Below, in pieces: positions 10,529 through 19,237 of a stretch of DNA of 64,000 nt. A model generated the notes under the pieces. It saw only the letters and a list, made by a program, of their open reading frames with translations. It had not been told where the DNA came from and made no database searches. The stretch comes from Thauera humireducens. GTDB lineage: Bacteria > Pseudomonadota > Gammaproteobacteria > Burkholderiales > Rhodocyclaceae. The stretch's first letter is position 1; every line of letters starts with the position of its first letter. Where the stretch lies: positions 1,984,001-2,048,000 of the forward strand of contig NZ_CP014646.1 of NCBI RefSeq assembly GCF_001051995.2. The letters are read 5' to 3'. A program made the position numbers and the translations under genes.

Positions 10529-10837
10529 ATGGAACCCCGGATTAAGCTTTACGACCGCGCAGCATGGAAAAGACTCCGCCTCGAACAACTCAGGCGTGAG
10601 CCGTTTTGCGTCTTCTGCGCCCGCTCTGGTCGTCAAGTTCCCGCCACCGTCTGCGATCACATTCAGCCTCATCGCGGTGATGAATCGCTGTTCTTCGACC
10701 CGGAAAACCTTCAAAGCGTTTGCAAAACGTGCCACGACGCGATCAAGCAACGCTTTGAGAAGTCCGGTTACGAGGCAGGTGGCGACATTCACGGCATTCC
10801 ATTCGATCCCTCGCACCACTGGAATGCACGAGCATGA
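10529..10837 (+). CDS. HNH endonuclease of the phage packaging type
   Basis: A 102-aa HNH protein: CVFC and CKTCHD form the zinc-binding pairs, with the catalytic His in VCDHIQPHRGD and the downstream Asn in FFDPENLQSVCKTCHD. Small HNH proteins next to terminase genes are common in HK97-type phages, where they assist terminase in DNA cleavage and packaging. It opens the late gene module, and its stop overlaps the next start. Confidence 0.92.
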   Translation: MEPRIKLYDRAAWKRLRLEQLRREPFCVFCARSGRQVPATVCDHIQPHRGDESLFFDPENLQSVCKTCHDAIKQRFEKSGYEAGGDIHGIPFDPSHHWNARA

Positions 10838-11046
10838 TCACCGTCGACTACATCCCCAATCCACGCCTCGCGATCCTGGCGAGCGAACTTGAACTTCTGA
10901 ACCTCGAACTGTTGGACGAGGGGTTCGATGATCGGGTGCGAATCGCAACCCTTCGCCACGCAGCACGCCACATGCTCCGGATGAGCCAGCTTTTCGTGAA
11001 TCGACCTGTCGAGAACAACGATGAAGCGGAGTTCGATTTTGCCTGA
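10834..11046 (+). CDS. Unknown 70-aa protein
   Basis: A small acidic protein starting with ATGA overlap on the HNH gene and overlapping the start of the next gene. It is rich in Leu and Glu (LAILASELELLNLELLDEGF) and probably helical. The tight overlaps support its being real. No family is recognised. Confidence 0.6.
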   Translation: MITVDYIPNPRLAILASELELLNLELLDEGFDDRVRIATLRHAARHMLRMSQLFVNRPVENNDEAEFDFA

Positions 11047-11341
11047 GCGCTTCCTGATGCAACCTGGCGATTACCTCGTCGCCTTGCTCGCAATGTTCGC
11101 AGCGATCTGGGGTGGCCTGGTCAGCTACTTCCGCCGAATCCAGTCCGGCGAGCAGCATTCCAGGCTGGCCGCTATTGCACACATCGCGACATCCGGATTT
11201 GCTGGCTTCATCGCTTGGCTCGGTTGTGTCGGGGCGGAGGTTCCAGCGCCGTTTACCGGCGTGATCTGCGGCCTTGCCGGCCACATGGGTGCTGAATTCA
11301 TCCGACTGCTCGATCACCGATTTACGGATCGGCTGAAATGA
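11021..11341 (+). CDS. Holin-like membrane protein
   Basis: A 106-aa protein with three hydrophobic segments: about 19-37 (LVALLAMFAAIWGGLVSYF), 49-66 (LAAIAHIATSGFAGFIAWL) and 78-92. It ends in a short basic tail. Size, topology and position resemble LydA-type phage holins, which permeabilise the inner membrane at lysis. No endolysin gene was found nearby, so the lysis function is uncertain. An internal ATG at 11057 is an alternative start. Confidence 0.6.
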   Translation: MKRSSILPERFLMQPGDYLVALLAMFAAIWGGLVSYFRRIQSGEQHSRLAAIAHIATSGFAGFIAWLGCVGAEVPAPFTGVICGLAGHMGAEFIRLLDHRFTDRLK

Positions 11342-11697
11342 CCACGATCCCAATCAGCCTGCTCGACCAGATCGTCGCGATCAACAAGGCACTCGCGGAT
11401 TACGCAGAGGAACGTCGTGTCGGTTGGGACGAGTTCATCCGCAAGAGATCCGGCTCCCGACGTACTGGTGGAGCCGCTCGGGCAGTCCCTGCCAAAGCCT
11501 CGGGTCTACCTGCGGGAGTTCGAGTGAGCAGAACGAAGGCAGGAGATCGATACGCAGCGATCATCTTCGCTAATGGTCGATCAAGAATGATCGGAACATA
11601 CGACGCCCCAGAAGAAGCCCACCTCGTGTACTGCAAGGCACACATCGAGTTGCACGGCGAGCGGTCGCGCTATTGGAGCCAACGGCATGAAATCTAG
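11338..11697 (+). CDS. AP2-like DNA-binding protein
   Basis: The C-terminal half of this 119-aa protein has the pattern of the phage AP2/integrase-like DNA-binding domain: GVRVSRTKAGDRYAAIIF, then an IGTYDAPEEAH turn and an amphipathic helix with AHIELHGE. Such domains usually occur with HNH nucleases in phages. The N-terminal part is a linker-like sequence rich in Arg and Ala. It overlaps the holin-like gene by 4 nt, and a second, shorter AP2-like protein follows. Confidence 0.7.
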   Translation: MTTIPISLLDQIVAINKALADYAEERRVGWDEFIRKRSGSRRTGGAARAVPAKASGLPAGVRVSRTKAGDRYAAIIFANGRSRMIGTYDAPEEAHLVYCKAHIELHGERSRYWSQRHEI

Positions 11698-11863
11698 TCG
11701 CGAACCCGAACAACTCCCCGATGGCGTCATTGCATGGGGCTGGCGCTATCGAGTCAAGATCAGCACTCGCAGCGGAACACACGTTCTACCCGCTGAGTTC
11801 GAAACAGCCGACGCAGCACACGCTGCTTACCTCGAAGCACAGGCATCGCAATGGAACGGATGA
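11687..11863 (+). CDS. Short AP2-like protein (58 aa)
   Basis: A 58-codon frame begins inside the last codons of the previous gene. It reads GWRYRVKISTRSGTHVLPAE followed by FETADAAHAAYLEAQ, the same strand-turn-helix layout as the AP2-like domain of the upstream gene. It is a likely small paralogue or half-domain. No strong ribosome site is visible, so translational coupling is probable. Confidence 0.5.
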   Translation: MKSSREPEQLPDGVIAWGWRYRVKISTRSGTHVLPAEFETADAAHAAYLEAQASQWNG

Positions 11864-11922
11864 TGCTGACGCAGAGCGCAAAGGTGCGGGGGGCAGGGAA
11901 ATGATGCCAACGATCGACCAGG

Positions 11923-11949
11923 GACGAACGCCCGTCCCCTGTCAATTTT
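11923..11949 (+). terminator. Weak hairpin before the terminase genes
   Basis: GGGAC and GTCCC-type arms around 11928-11948, with one bulged base, are followed by TCAATTTT. It may be a partial terminator or RNA processing site between the AP2-like genes and the terminase genes. Confidence 0.3.
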
Positions 11950-11976
11950 CCGCTAACGTAAATTTCGCCTGACGAA

Positions 11977-12456
11977 ATGGCACGCAAACCACGCGCAGAC
12001 GGAACGAAGTTCGCCGTTGAAACCGCAGCCGATCTTGCTCGTCCGCTACCCGAGCCCATCTTCCCGTTGTCCGATCGCGCCCAGAAGTATTGGCCGGTGA
12101 TCGTTAACTCTAAGCGCCGTGAGGCATGGACCGAGTCCGACCTGTTCCTGGCGGCGAATCTCGCCGAAGACTACGGCGAGCTTGAGCGCCTGCGGAAGCT
12201 CATGGCTACCCAAGCGCCGCTGATTCCCGGCACAGGCAAGAGGAAGTTCGATAAGCATCCGGTGCTGCTGGTCATCGATGACGTTCAGAGCCGGATCATC
12301 TCGACCTGCCGTGCCCTGCAAATCCACGCCAACGCAACAGTTGGCCTCGTGCACCACCAACGCGAGAAGAATCAGGCTGCACGTGAGATCGCCCAGGCAA
12401 TCGAGGCTGCCGATGACGATCTGATCGCCCGCCCCAAGCTCAGGGCTGTTGGATGA
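11977..12456 (+). CDS. terS: Phage terminase small subunit (P27 family)
   Basis: A 159-aa protein of the P27-type small terminase family. It starts with a basic segment (MARKPRADGTKF), and the central helices carry FLAANLAEDYGELERLRKLM. The family-typical HPVLLVIDDVQSRIIST segment follows. It recognises phage DNA for packaging and directs the large subunit, whose start overlaps its stop by 4 nt. Confidence 0.9.
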   Translation: MARKPRADGTKFAVETAADLARPLPEPIFPLSDRAQKYWPVIVNSKRREAWTESDLFLAANLAEDYGELERLRKLMATQAPLIPGTGKRKFDKHPVLLVIDDVQSRIISTCRALQIHANATVGLVHHQREKNQAAREIAQAIEAADDDLIARPKLRAVG

Positions 12457-13964
12457 GTCGTAGCAGGGCGAGCCGCATCATCCGGTTCATTGAAGCGTTC
12501 TGCCGGGTGCCCGACGGGGTGCATGTCGGAAAACCGATCAAGCTTCATGCCTTCCAGAAGCGGTTCATCAAAGCCGTCTACGACAACAAGCGCGGCACCC
12601 ACAAGGCGTTCCTGAGCATCGCACGCAAGAACGGCAAGACAGCTCTGATTGCTGCGCTGGTGCTCGCACACCTCGTCGGCCCGGAAGCGCAGCAGAACAG
12701 CCAGATCGTGTCCGGAGCGCAGTCTCGCGATCAGGCCGCGATCGTGTTCAACCTCGCTGCGAAGATGGTATCCCTGAACCCGGCGTTAGCTGAGATCGTG
12801 CGCGTGGTCGAGTCGCGCAAGCAGTTGTTCGGTTTGCCGATGAATGTCGAGTATCGCGCCCTTGCGGCTGACGGGAGGACCGCACACGGCTTGAGTCCGG
12901 TGTTGGCGATCCTGGACGAAGTGGGCCAAGTGAGGGGGCCGCGTTCGGACTTCATCGACGCCATCACCACGGCGCAGGGCGCCCACGAAGCGCCGCTCCT
13001 GATCGCCATCAGCACGCAGGCGGCGAACGACGCAGACCTCTTCTCGATCTGGCTCGATGACGCCCAGCGCTCCGGCGACCCTCACATCGTGTCCCACGTC
13101 TATGCGGCACCGGCTGACTGTGCGCTGGACGACCGCAAAGCGTGGAAGGCTGCGAACCCGGCCCTCGATGTTTTCCGCAGCCTGAACGACGTACAGCGGC
13201 AGGCAGCGGAAGCGAAGCGTATGCCGTCAGTGGAGAACACGTTCCGCAACCTGACGCTGAATCAGCGCGTCAGCACCGTATCGCCGTTCATGTCGCTCAA
13301 CGTCTGGAAGGCGTGCGGCGATCCGTCTGCCTATCTCGACGGACTCGAAGTCTATGGCGGCCTCGACCTGTCGGCACGCACCGACCTCACTGCCTTCGTG
13401 CTGATCGGAAAGGATGCCTCCGGCACGTGGCAGGTACAGCCGCACTTCTGGACGCCTGCCGTCGGGCTGATGGATCGCGCTCGACGCGATCGCCAACCCT
13501 ACGACATTTGGCGCGATCAAGGCTTCCTGCGCACCACTCCGGGCGCAACTGTCGATTACGAACAGGTGGCCCGCGACATCGCCGAGATCACTGACGGGCT
13601 GAACGTCAAGGCGATCGCCTTCGACCGCTGGCGCATCGAAGTGCTCAAGAAGGAGTTCGATGCTATCGGCCTGAGCCTACCCCTCGTCCCACACGGACAA
13701 GGCTTCAAGGATATGAGTCCCGCCCTTGATGCGCTCGAAGCTGAGGCGCTGAACGCCCGCATTCATCACGGCATGCACCCGGTCCTGACGATGTGCGCGG
13801 CGGGCGCGGTCGTCACCAGAGATCCGGCAGGCAACCGCAAACTCGACAAGTCAAAAGCGACGGCCCGGATTGACGGAATGGTCGCGCTCACGATGGCGTT
13901 CGGTGCCGCGAACCAGGCCGCTGAAGAAGAGCGCGAGCCCGAGTACCAGATGATGTTCCTGTAA
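12453..13964 (+). CDS. terL: Phage terminase large subunit
   Basis: A 503-aa packaging motor of the HK97/P27-associated type. The ATPase domain has Walker A in SIARKNGKTALIAALVLAHL and Walker B in VLAILDEVG. The nuclease domain carries acidic blocks (YGGLDLSARTDLTAFVL, KAIAFDRWRIEVLKKEF and, near the end, ARIDGMVALTMAFG). The length is normal. It translocates DNA into the prohead and makes the packaging cuts. Confidence 0.96.
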   Translation: MSRSRASRIIRFIEAFCRVPDGVHVGKPIKLHAFQKRFIKAVYDNKRGTHKAFLSIARKNGKTALIAALVLAHLVGPEAQQNSQIVSGAQSRDQAAIVFNLAAKMVSLNPALAEIVRVVESRKQLFGLPMNVEYRALAADGRTAHGLSPVLAILDEVGQVRGPRSDFIDAITTAQGAHEAPLLIAISTQAANDADLFSIWLDDAQRSGDPHIVSHVYAAPADCALDDRKAWKAANPALDVFRSLNDVQRQAAEAKRMPSVENTFRNLTLNQRVSTVSPFMSLNVWKACGDPSAYLDGLEVYGGLDLSARTDLTAFVLIGKDASGTWQVQPHFWTPAVGLMDRARRDRQPYDIWRDQGFLRTTPGATVDYEQVARDIAEITDGLNVKAIAFDRWRIEVLKKEFDAIGLSLPLVPHGQGFKDMSPALDALEAEALNARIHHGMHPVLTMCAAGAVVTRDPAGNRKLDKSKATARIDGMVALTMAFGAANQAAEEEREPEYQMMFL

Positions 13965-14037
13965 CCGGCGACCGGACAATTCAGGACTATGGCGGACAAG
14001 TAAGTTATTGAATGCCATATCCATAGGCGAGAAAATT

Positions 14038-15834
14038 ATGCCTATGGATAAACAGAAATTTTTCAAGGCTTTATCAGCCTTCACCGTCAAATCCTTCGAT
14101 CCCGAGCATGGAATCATTCGCGGCATCGCCACCACTCCGAAGACCGATCGGGACGGCGACATCGTGATGCCCGAAGGCGCGGTTTTCGAACTGCCGCTCC
14201 CCTTGCTTTTCAACCACGACCCGAATCAACCGATTGGCCACGTCATCGAGGCGACTGCAACCAAGGCAGGCGTAGAGATCGTGGCCAAGGTCGCTAAAGA
14301 CGCGACCGCCAAGATTGCCGAAATCTGGCAACTGATCAAGTCCGGCCTCGTGGGTGGCTTCTCGGTCGGATTCCGCGCTCTTGAGGCCGAGCCGATCGAA
14401 ACCGGCTTCAAGTTCAACAAGTGGCAATGGCTGGAGCTTTCAGCCGTGACCATCCCGGCGAATACCGAGGCCGCCATCCAAGTCGTCAAGTCCGTATCAA
14501 TCAACACTGAGGTAAAACCCGCAATGACCATCTCCGAGCAAATTCAGCAGTTCCAAGCCAAGCGAGCCGAGGTTCTGGCCGATATGGATGCGCTGATCAC
14601 CAAGGGCGCCACCCTGTCGCAAGATGAGGACGCGCAATACAAGGCCGCTGAGGCGGAAATCGCTGCCATCGATCAGCATCTTGATCGTCTGAAGGCTGCG
14701 GAGGCCCGCCAAGCCAAGGCTGCGAAGCCCGTCGCTGGCTCCCATATCACCGTCGAAGACAACGCCCCGAAGGGCACCGACTTCGTCCGCTACACCAAGT
14801 CGCTCGCGCTCGCGAAGGGCAACCCGATGCAGGCCGTCGAGATCGCCAAGGCTGCCGGCTACGGCAACCGCGTCGAGACTGTCCTGAAGGCTGCGATCGC
14901 TGCCGGTTCGACCACCGACGCCGGCCTCTCGGTGCTCGTCGAGAACCAACTGATGACCAGCGAGTTCATCGACCTGCTTCGCCCGGCGACCATCGTCGGC
15001 AAGCTGTCGGGCGTGCGTAACGTCCCGCAGAACATCCGCATCCCGCGTGCGACCTCCGGCACCTCGGCGAACTGGATCGGTGAGGGCAAGGCTGCTCCGA
15101 TCACGAACGCCGCATTTGCTGACCTCGAAGTCGGCTCGCACAAGCTCGGCGCTATCGCGGTCTTCACCGAAGAACTGCTGCGTCGCTCCGAGCCCGCCGC
15201 CGAAATCCTCGTCCGTGACGATCTGCTGGCCGCCGTCGTGCAAGCCGTCGATGTGGCTTTCATCGACCAGGCGAATGCGGGCATCGCTGGCGTGAAGCCT
15301 GCCTCGATCGCCAACGGTGCGACCTCGGCTGTGGCCTCCGGCACGACCGCCGCGAAGGTGCGTGACGACGTGAAAGCGGCCTACGGTGCCTTCGTCGCCG
15401 CGAATCAGCCGATCGCGTCGGGCGTGTGGATCATGCACCCGAGCACCGCGCTGTCGCTGTCGATGATGATGAACGCCACGACTGGCCTGCGCGAGTTCCC
15501 CGGTGTCGATTTCGTGACTGGTGGCACCTTCGAGGGCCTGCCTGTCGTGTTGAGCACCAACGTTCCCGGCACCCCGGTGGCTGGCTACGACCTGATCCTC
15601 GCCGTGCAGAACGAAATCCTGCTCGCGGAAGGTGGCCTTGCCATCGACGCTTCGCGTGAAGCCTCGCTGGAGATGGATACCGCTCCGGTCCATGACAGCA
15701 AGACCCCGACCCCGGCCTCGCTGGTGTCGCTGTGGCAGACCGGCGCGATGGCGATCAAGGCCATTCGCGGCATCACCTGGACCCGTCGGCGTCCGACCGC
15801 TGTGTATCGCATCAGCGGCGCCAAGTACGCCTGA
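14038..15834 (+). CDS. Fused prohead protease and HK97-type major capsid protein
   Basis: A single 598-aa frame. Residues about 1-155 form an HK97-type prohead protease, with the catalytic His in LLFNHDPNQPIGHV and Ser in GLVGGFSVGFRALE. Residues about 165-230 form the coiled scaffold (delta) segment. The rest is the HK97-fold capsid protein, with KLSGVRNVPQNIRIPR, GEGKAAPIT, the ELLRRSEPAAEIL helix and a Gly/Ala-rich A domain. In most HK97-type phages these are separate genes; fusions are known in a minority. Self-cleavage near residue 235 would release mature capsid protein. The ATG at 14038 (AGGCGAG upstream) is preferred over an upstream TTG. Confidence 0.93.
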   Translation: MPMDKQKFFKALSAFTVKSFDPEHGIIRGIATTPKTDRDGDIVMPEGAVFELPLPLLFNHDPNQPIGHVIEATATKAGVEIVAKVAKDATAKIAEIWQLIKSGLVGGFSVGFRALEAEPIETGFKFNKWQWLELSAVTIPANTEAAIQVVKSVSINTEVKPAMTISEQIQQFQAKRAEVLADMDALITKGATLSQDEDAQYKAAEAEIAAIDQHLDRLKAAEARQAKAAKPVAGSHITVEDNAPKGTDFVRYTKSLALAKGNPMQAVEIAKAAGYGNRVETVLKAAIAAGSTTDAGLSVLVENQLMTSEFIDLLRPATIVGKLSGVRNVPQNIRIPRATSGTSANWIGEGKAAPITNAAFADLEVGSHKLGAIAVFTEELLRRSEPAAEILVRDDLLAAVVQAVDVAFIDQANAGIAGVKPASIANGATSAVASGTTAAKVRDDVKAAYGAFVAANQPIASGVWIMHPSTALSLSMMMNATTGLREFPGVDFVTGGTFEGLPVVLSTNVPGTPVAGYDLILAVQNEILLAEGGLAIDASREASLEMDTAPVHDSKTPTPASLVSLWQTGAMAIKAIRGITWTRRRPTAVYRISGAKYA

Positions 15835-15882
15835 TGACCACGCCCCGGCCTCACGGTCGGGGCAATGACCCAAGGGATGCAC

Positions 15883-17112
15883 ATGGCCTTCTTCGATTTC
15901 CTCAAGCGCACCAAGTCAGCGAGTCCGGTTCCGTCGAATGCGGGCGGCTGGTTCCCGGTCATCCGCGAGTCCTCGCCGGGTGCGTGGCAGCGTGACGAGG
16001 CGATCGAGGTCGAGACTGTGCTGGCACACAGCGCCGTCTTCGCCTGTGCGTCCCTGATCAGCAACGACATCGGCAAGCTGCCTATCCGCGTCAGCGCCAA
16101 GCAGAAGGGCGTCTGGACCGAGATCAACCACGAGCTTGCCAAGCTGTTCCGCAAGCCGAACAGCTACCAGAACCGTGCGCAGTTCTTCGGTGCATGGACG
16201 CTATCGAAGCTGCTGTATGGCAACGCGTACATGCTCAAGCAGCGCGACGCATCCGGTAAGGTCATTGCCCTGCATGTGCTTGATCCTCGCGCTGTGACGG
16301 TGCTTGTTTCCGATGATGGCGCTGTGTTCTATCAACTCCGGCAAAGCACACTGGCCGGGATCGCTGAAGAGGGCGCAACCGCTCCCGCCCGCGAGATCAT
16401 CCACGATCGCGGCATTACCCCTTATCACCCCCTCGTCGGTGTCAGTCCTCTGACTGCTGCCGGTTACGCTGCAATGCAGGGCGTCAATATCCAGCGCAAT
16501 AGCTCGAAGTTCTTCGAGAACGGGGCGCAACCTGGGGGCGTCCTGACTGCACCCGGTGCAATCTCGAAAGAGACTGCCGATCGACTCAAGGCGGACTGGG
16601 AGTTGAAGTTCAGCGGTGCCAACTTCGGCAAGACTGCCGTCCTTGGTGACGGCCTGAGCTTCCAGCAGATGACCGTTTCCGCTGTCGATAGCCAACTGAT
16701 CGAACAGCTTCAATTCACCGCGCAAGACGTGTGCAGGGCGTTCAACATCCCGGCGTGGAAGATCGGCGCCGGTCCTGCTGCCCCCTACACCAGCAACGAG
16801 CAGATGAGCCTGTCCTACTACTCGGACGCGGTTCAGCACCTCGTGGAAGCCATCGAGCTGTGCCTGGATGACGGCCTCGATCTGCCCGCAACCATGCGCA
16901 CCGAGCTCGACGAATCCGCCTTGCTGCGCATGGATACCGCCAGCCGTTACACCGCGCACAGCAGCGCGATCAACGCCGGCTGGATCACGATCAACGAAGT
17001 GCGCGCCCGTGAGGGACTGCCCCCGGTGAAGGGCGGCGATGAGGTCTATCGCCAGATGCAGGATCGCCCCCTGTCGGAAGCCCCGGAGAACACTGAAGAG
17101 GTGCCGGCATGA
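15883..17112 (+). CDS. HK97-type portal protein
   Basis: A 409-aa portal protein of the HK97 (gp3-like) family. Recognisable blocks are AHSAVFACASLISNDIGKLP near the N-terminus, LLYGNAYMLKQRD, GVSPLTAAGYAAM and the clip region FNIPAWKIGAGPAAPYTSNE. The C-terminus has INEVRAREGLPPVKGGDEVY, typical of these portals. It forms the dodecameric DNA channel at one capsid vertex. ATG 15883 has AAGGGA 5 nt upstream and is preferred to the ATG at 15865. The portal gene follows the capsid gene, reversed from the usual portal-protease-capsid order. A GC hairpin (15842-15863) separates it from the capsid gene. Confidence 0.95.
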   Translation: MAFFDFLKRTKSASPVPSNAGGWFPVIRESSPGAWQRDEAIEVETVLAHSAVFACASLISNDIGKLPIRVSAKQKGVWTEINHELAKLFRKPNSYQNRAQFFGAWTLSKLLYGNAYMLKQRDASGKVIALHVLDPRAVTVLVSDDGAVFYQLRQSTLAGIAEEGATAPAREIIHDRGITPYHPLVGVSPLTAAGYAAMQGVNIQRNSSKFFENGAQPGGVLTAPGAISKETADRLKADWELKFSGANFGKTAVLGDGLSFQQMTVSAVDSQLIEQLQFTAQDVCRAFNIPAWKIGAGPAAPYTSNEQMSLSYYSDAVQHLVEAIELCLDDGLDLPATMRTELDESALLRMDTASRYTAHSSAINAGWITINEVRAREGLPPVKGGDEVYRQMQDRPLSEAPENTEEVPA

Positions 17113-17375
17113 CCACGCTGGATCAGGCGCGCTATCACCTCCGCATCGACGGCACCGAACACGATGCAGAGATCGAGCAAAAGTTGATGCTCGCCCGCGC
17201 CATCGTTTCCGACTATATCGGCAGCAACAACCAGTCGAATGGTGACGTTGAACAAGCCGCCACGATGCTTGTCCTCGGCGAGCTTTGGCTGAACCGCGAA
17301 TCGAGCAGTGCCGACGTACTGAGTCCGGCTGTTCGCAGCCTGCTTGAGCGTCAAAAGGTGCAGGCACTGGCATGA
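17109..17375 (+). CDS. Head-tail connector (gp6-like)
   Basis: An 88-aa protein of the phage gp6/DNA-packaging adaptor type. The N-terminal LDQARYHLRIDGTEHDAEIE is the hallmark, followed by LMLARAIVSDYIG and a helical C-terminus with LERQKVQAL. It docks on the portal as the first connector ring. It overlaps both neighbours by 4 nt. Confidence 0.88.
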   Translation: MTTLDQARYHLRIDGTEHDAEIEQKLMLARAIVSDYIGSNNQSNGDVEQAATMLVLGELWLNRESSSADVLSPAVRSLLERQKVQALA

Positions 17376-17704
17376 AGCTGAACGCTGGTCGCCTGCGCCA
17401 CCGCATCCGGATCGAAAGGCCGATTGCCACGCAAGACCCGGATACGGGCGCACTCACTGAAGCGGTGCAGATCATCGGCACTGTCTTTGCCAGTATCGAG
17501 CCGCTGAGCGCCCGCGAGTTCATCGCAGCCCAATCAACACAAAGCCAGATCACGGCCAAGATTCTGATGCGCTATCGCACCGGACTCACCCCGGATATGC
17601 GCCTTATCGATGTCGCTACTGGCACCGTCTATAACCCCGCTGGCTTCCTTCCTGACCCCTATACGGGCCGGGACTGGCTGACGATTCCCTGCGTGGTGGC
17701 GTGA
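17372..17704 (+). CDS. Head closure / head-tail adaptor protein
   Basis: A 110-aa beta-rich protein of the SPP1 gp16/HK97 gp7-like head-tail adaptor family: RLRHRIRIERPIATQDPDTG, ASIEPLSAREFIAAQ, and a C-terminal IDVATGTVYN block. It plugs the connector and joins the tail. The gene is embedded in the connector cluster with overlapping ends. Confidence 0.88.
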   Translation: MKLNAGRLRHRIRIERPIATQDPDTGALTEAVQIIGTVFASIEPLSAREFIAAQSTQSQITAKILMRYRTGLTPDMRLIDVATGTVYNPAGFLPDPYTGRDWLTIPCVVA

Positions 17705-18117
17705 TGCTGACGCTGAACGTTCGAGAACTTGCGGCCCTGACCGATCGCCTGCGCGACATCGAAGCCAAGATCGCCAAGAAGGCACTGCGCGCTGCTGCCC
17801 GGAAGGGCATGGCGATCGTCCGCGACGAGGTGAAGGCCAACGCCCCAGAAGACACCAGCCCTGACGCGGACAACATCAGGACGAAGACCCACATCGCCCT
17901 GCAAACGAGCTTCCGGCGTGGGGTGCTTTTCGTCCGCGTGGGCGTGCGTGGCGGGGCGAAGCAGAACCCCGACACCCCGTACTACTGGCGGATGGTCGAG
18001 TTCGGCACGCAGCACATTGCGGCCAAGCCCTTCATGCAGCCCGCCCTTGAGAACAACGCCGACGCGGTCATCGATCGCATCGCCGAGGAACTGCGCAGGG
18101 AGTTGGACAAGGCATGA
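17704..18117 (+). CDS. HK97 gp10-type tail/connector protein
   Basis: A 137-aa protein of the HK97 gp10 family, with the signature KALRAAARKGMAIVRDEVKA, then APEDTSP, and MVEFGTQHIAAKPFMQPALE near the C-terminus. It acts at the head-tail joining step. ATG at 17704 shares its A with the preceding stop; a GTG at 17701 is possible. Confidence 0.9.
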   Translation: MLTLNVRELAALTDRLRDIEAKIAKKALRAAARKGMAIVRDEVKANAPEDTSPDADNIRTKTHIALQTSFRRGVLFVRVGVRGGAKQNPDTPYYWRMVEFGTQHIAAKPFMQPALENNADAVIDRIAEELRRELDKA

Positions 18118-18470
18118 ACCTCTTTCAACTGATCAAGCAAAGCCCGGCCTGCACGGCAGTGCTCGGTGACAACCCGGTCCGCTTCTTCGAGTTCGGTAGT
18201 GCGCCGCAGCTTCAGACCGCTCCCTACGCCACGTTCCAGGTCATCAACGGCACGCCCTTCAACGCGCTCTCCGGCCCTGCTGCGGCGGACCAGATCACCT
18301 ACCAGATCGACGCATGGGCCAAGAGCGCCATTGAGATCAGGACGCTGGCGACAGCCATCCGCGAGGCGATCGAGGGTAGCGGCTACATCGTTTTCTTCAA
18401 CACGGGCAAGGACGACGAGTCCGGCCTGTTTCGCTACACCACCCGTTTTCAATCTATCCATCTGAGGTAA
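18114..18470 (+). CDS. Tail completion / terminator protein (DUF3168-like)
   Basis: A 118-aa protein resembling the DUF3168/gpU-like tail terminator group: MNLFQLIKQSPACTAVLG, RFFEFGSAPQLQTAPYATFQ, DQITYQIDAWAKSAIEIRTL and a C-terminal SGLFRYTTRFQS strand. It caps the tail tube at the head-proximal end. Position between gp10 and the tube protein fits this role. Confidence 0.85.
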   Translation: MNLFQLIKQSPACTAVLGDNPVRFFEFGSAPQLQTAPYATFQVINGTPFNALSGPAAADQITYQIDAWAKSAIEIRTLATAIREAIEGSGYIVFFNTGKDDESGLFRYTTRFQSIHLR

Positions 18471-18476
18471 TCGAGC

Positions 18477-18932
18477 ATGGCCAAACTCACCCAAGGCACC
18501 AAGCTGTACTGGATCAAAGACGCCACGACCGTCGTGGCTGTGGATGCTGTCTCCATCAGCGGCATCTCCGCGCAGCGTGACAGCATCGAAACCACCACGC
18601 TGTCCGACAACGCCAAGACCTTCGCACCCGGCCTGATGTCGCCGGGCAGCGCGCAATTCACCATCCAGTTCGACCCGTCGAATACCGCCCACAAGGATTT
18701 GCATGCCGCCTATGTCGCTGGCACCCAGATCAAGTGGGCGCTCGGCTGGAGCGACGGCACCGCCGCCCCGACTGCTACTGCTGGCGCTTTCACCCTGCCA
18801 CCGACTCGTTCGTTCATGTCGTTCGAGGGCTACGTTTCCGACGTGACCTTCGATTTCAGCCTGAACAGCGTCGTGACCTCGCAAGTCTCGGTGCAGGTGT
18901 CGGGGATGCCGACGATCTCGGCGAAGGCTTGA
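18477..18932 (+). CDS. Major tail tube protein
   Basis: A 151-aa tube protein of the lambda gpV/TTP type: MAKLTQGTKLYWIKD, the SISGISAQRDSIETTTLSDN segment typical of tube proteins, and a final TSQVSVQVSGMPTI strand. It polymerises into the flexible tail tube around the tape measure. Its own ribosome site (GAGGTAATCGAGC) precedes the ATG, as expected for a highly expressed gene. Confidence 0.88.
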   Translation: MAKLTQGTKLYWIKDATTVVAVDAVSISGISAQRDSIETTTLSDNAKTFAPGLMSPGSAQFTIQFDPSNTAHKDLHAAYVAGTQIKWALGWSDGTAAPTATAGAFTLPPTRSFMSFEGYVSDVTFDFSLNSVVTSQVSVQVSGMPTISAKA

Positions 18933-18934
18933 TC

Positions 18935-19237
18935 ATGAACCTGGCTGAACTGAAGAACGTCGGCGCCTTCATCCCCGCCGAGCCGGTGAAGGTGCCCGTT
19001 GAGTGGAAGGGCTACACGTTCGACGTGTGGGTCAAGCGCCTGAGCTTCGGCGACGTGGAGTCGCTGTTCGCGGCAGACGACCGTTCGCGCTCGGCCCGCA
19101 TGATCGCCGCCGCGCTCCTGCTTGGCGAGAACAAAGAGCCGATCAGCTACGAAGACGCCTATCGCTTGGATGTTTCGCTGGCCTCAAAGCTGATCGAAGC
19201 CTTCAACTCGGTCAACGGCGTCCAACCGGGAAACTGA
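18935..19237 (+). CDS. Tail assembly chaperone (G-like, short form)
   Basis: A 100-aa protein directly after the tube gene: PVEWKGYTFDVWVKRLSFGD and MIAAALLLGENKEPISYEDA are typical of phage tail assembly chaperones. Its last codons contain the slippery heptamer at 19228-19234, and the stop (19235-19237) follows at once. A minority of ribosomes should therefore shift to the -1 frame and make the longer form. The chaperone binds the tape measure protein before tube assembly. Confidence 0.88.
   Translation: MNLAELKNVGAFIPAEPVKVPVEWKGYTFDVWVKRLSFGDVESLFAADDRSRSARMIAAALLLGENKEPISYEDAYRLDVSLASKLIEAFNSVNGVQPGN
19228..19234 (+). promoter_or_regulatory. -1 ribosomal frameshift heptamer GGGAAAC
   Basis: Read in the zero frame, G GGA AAC is a canonical X XXY YYZ slippery site. 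It is placed immediately before the stop of the short chaperone, and the -1 frame is open from there to 19533. Confidence 0.8.
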
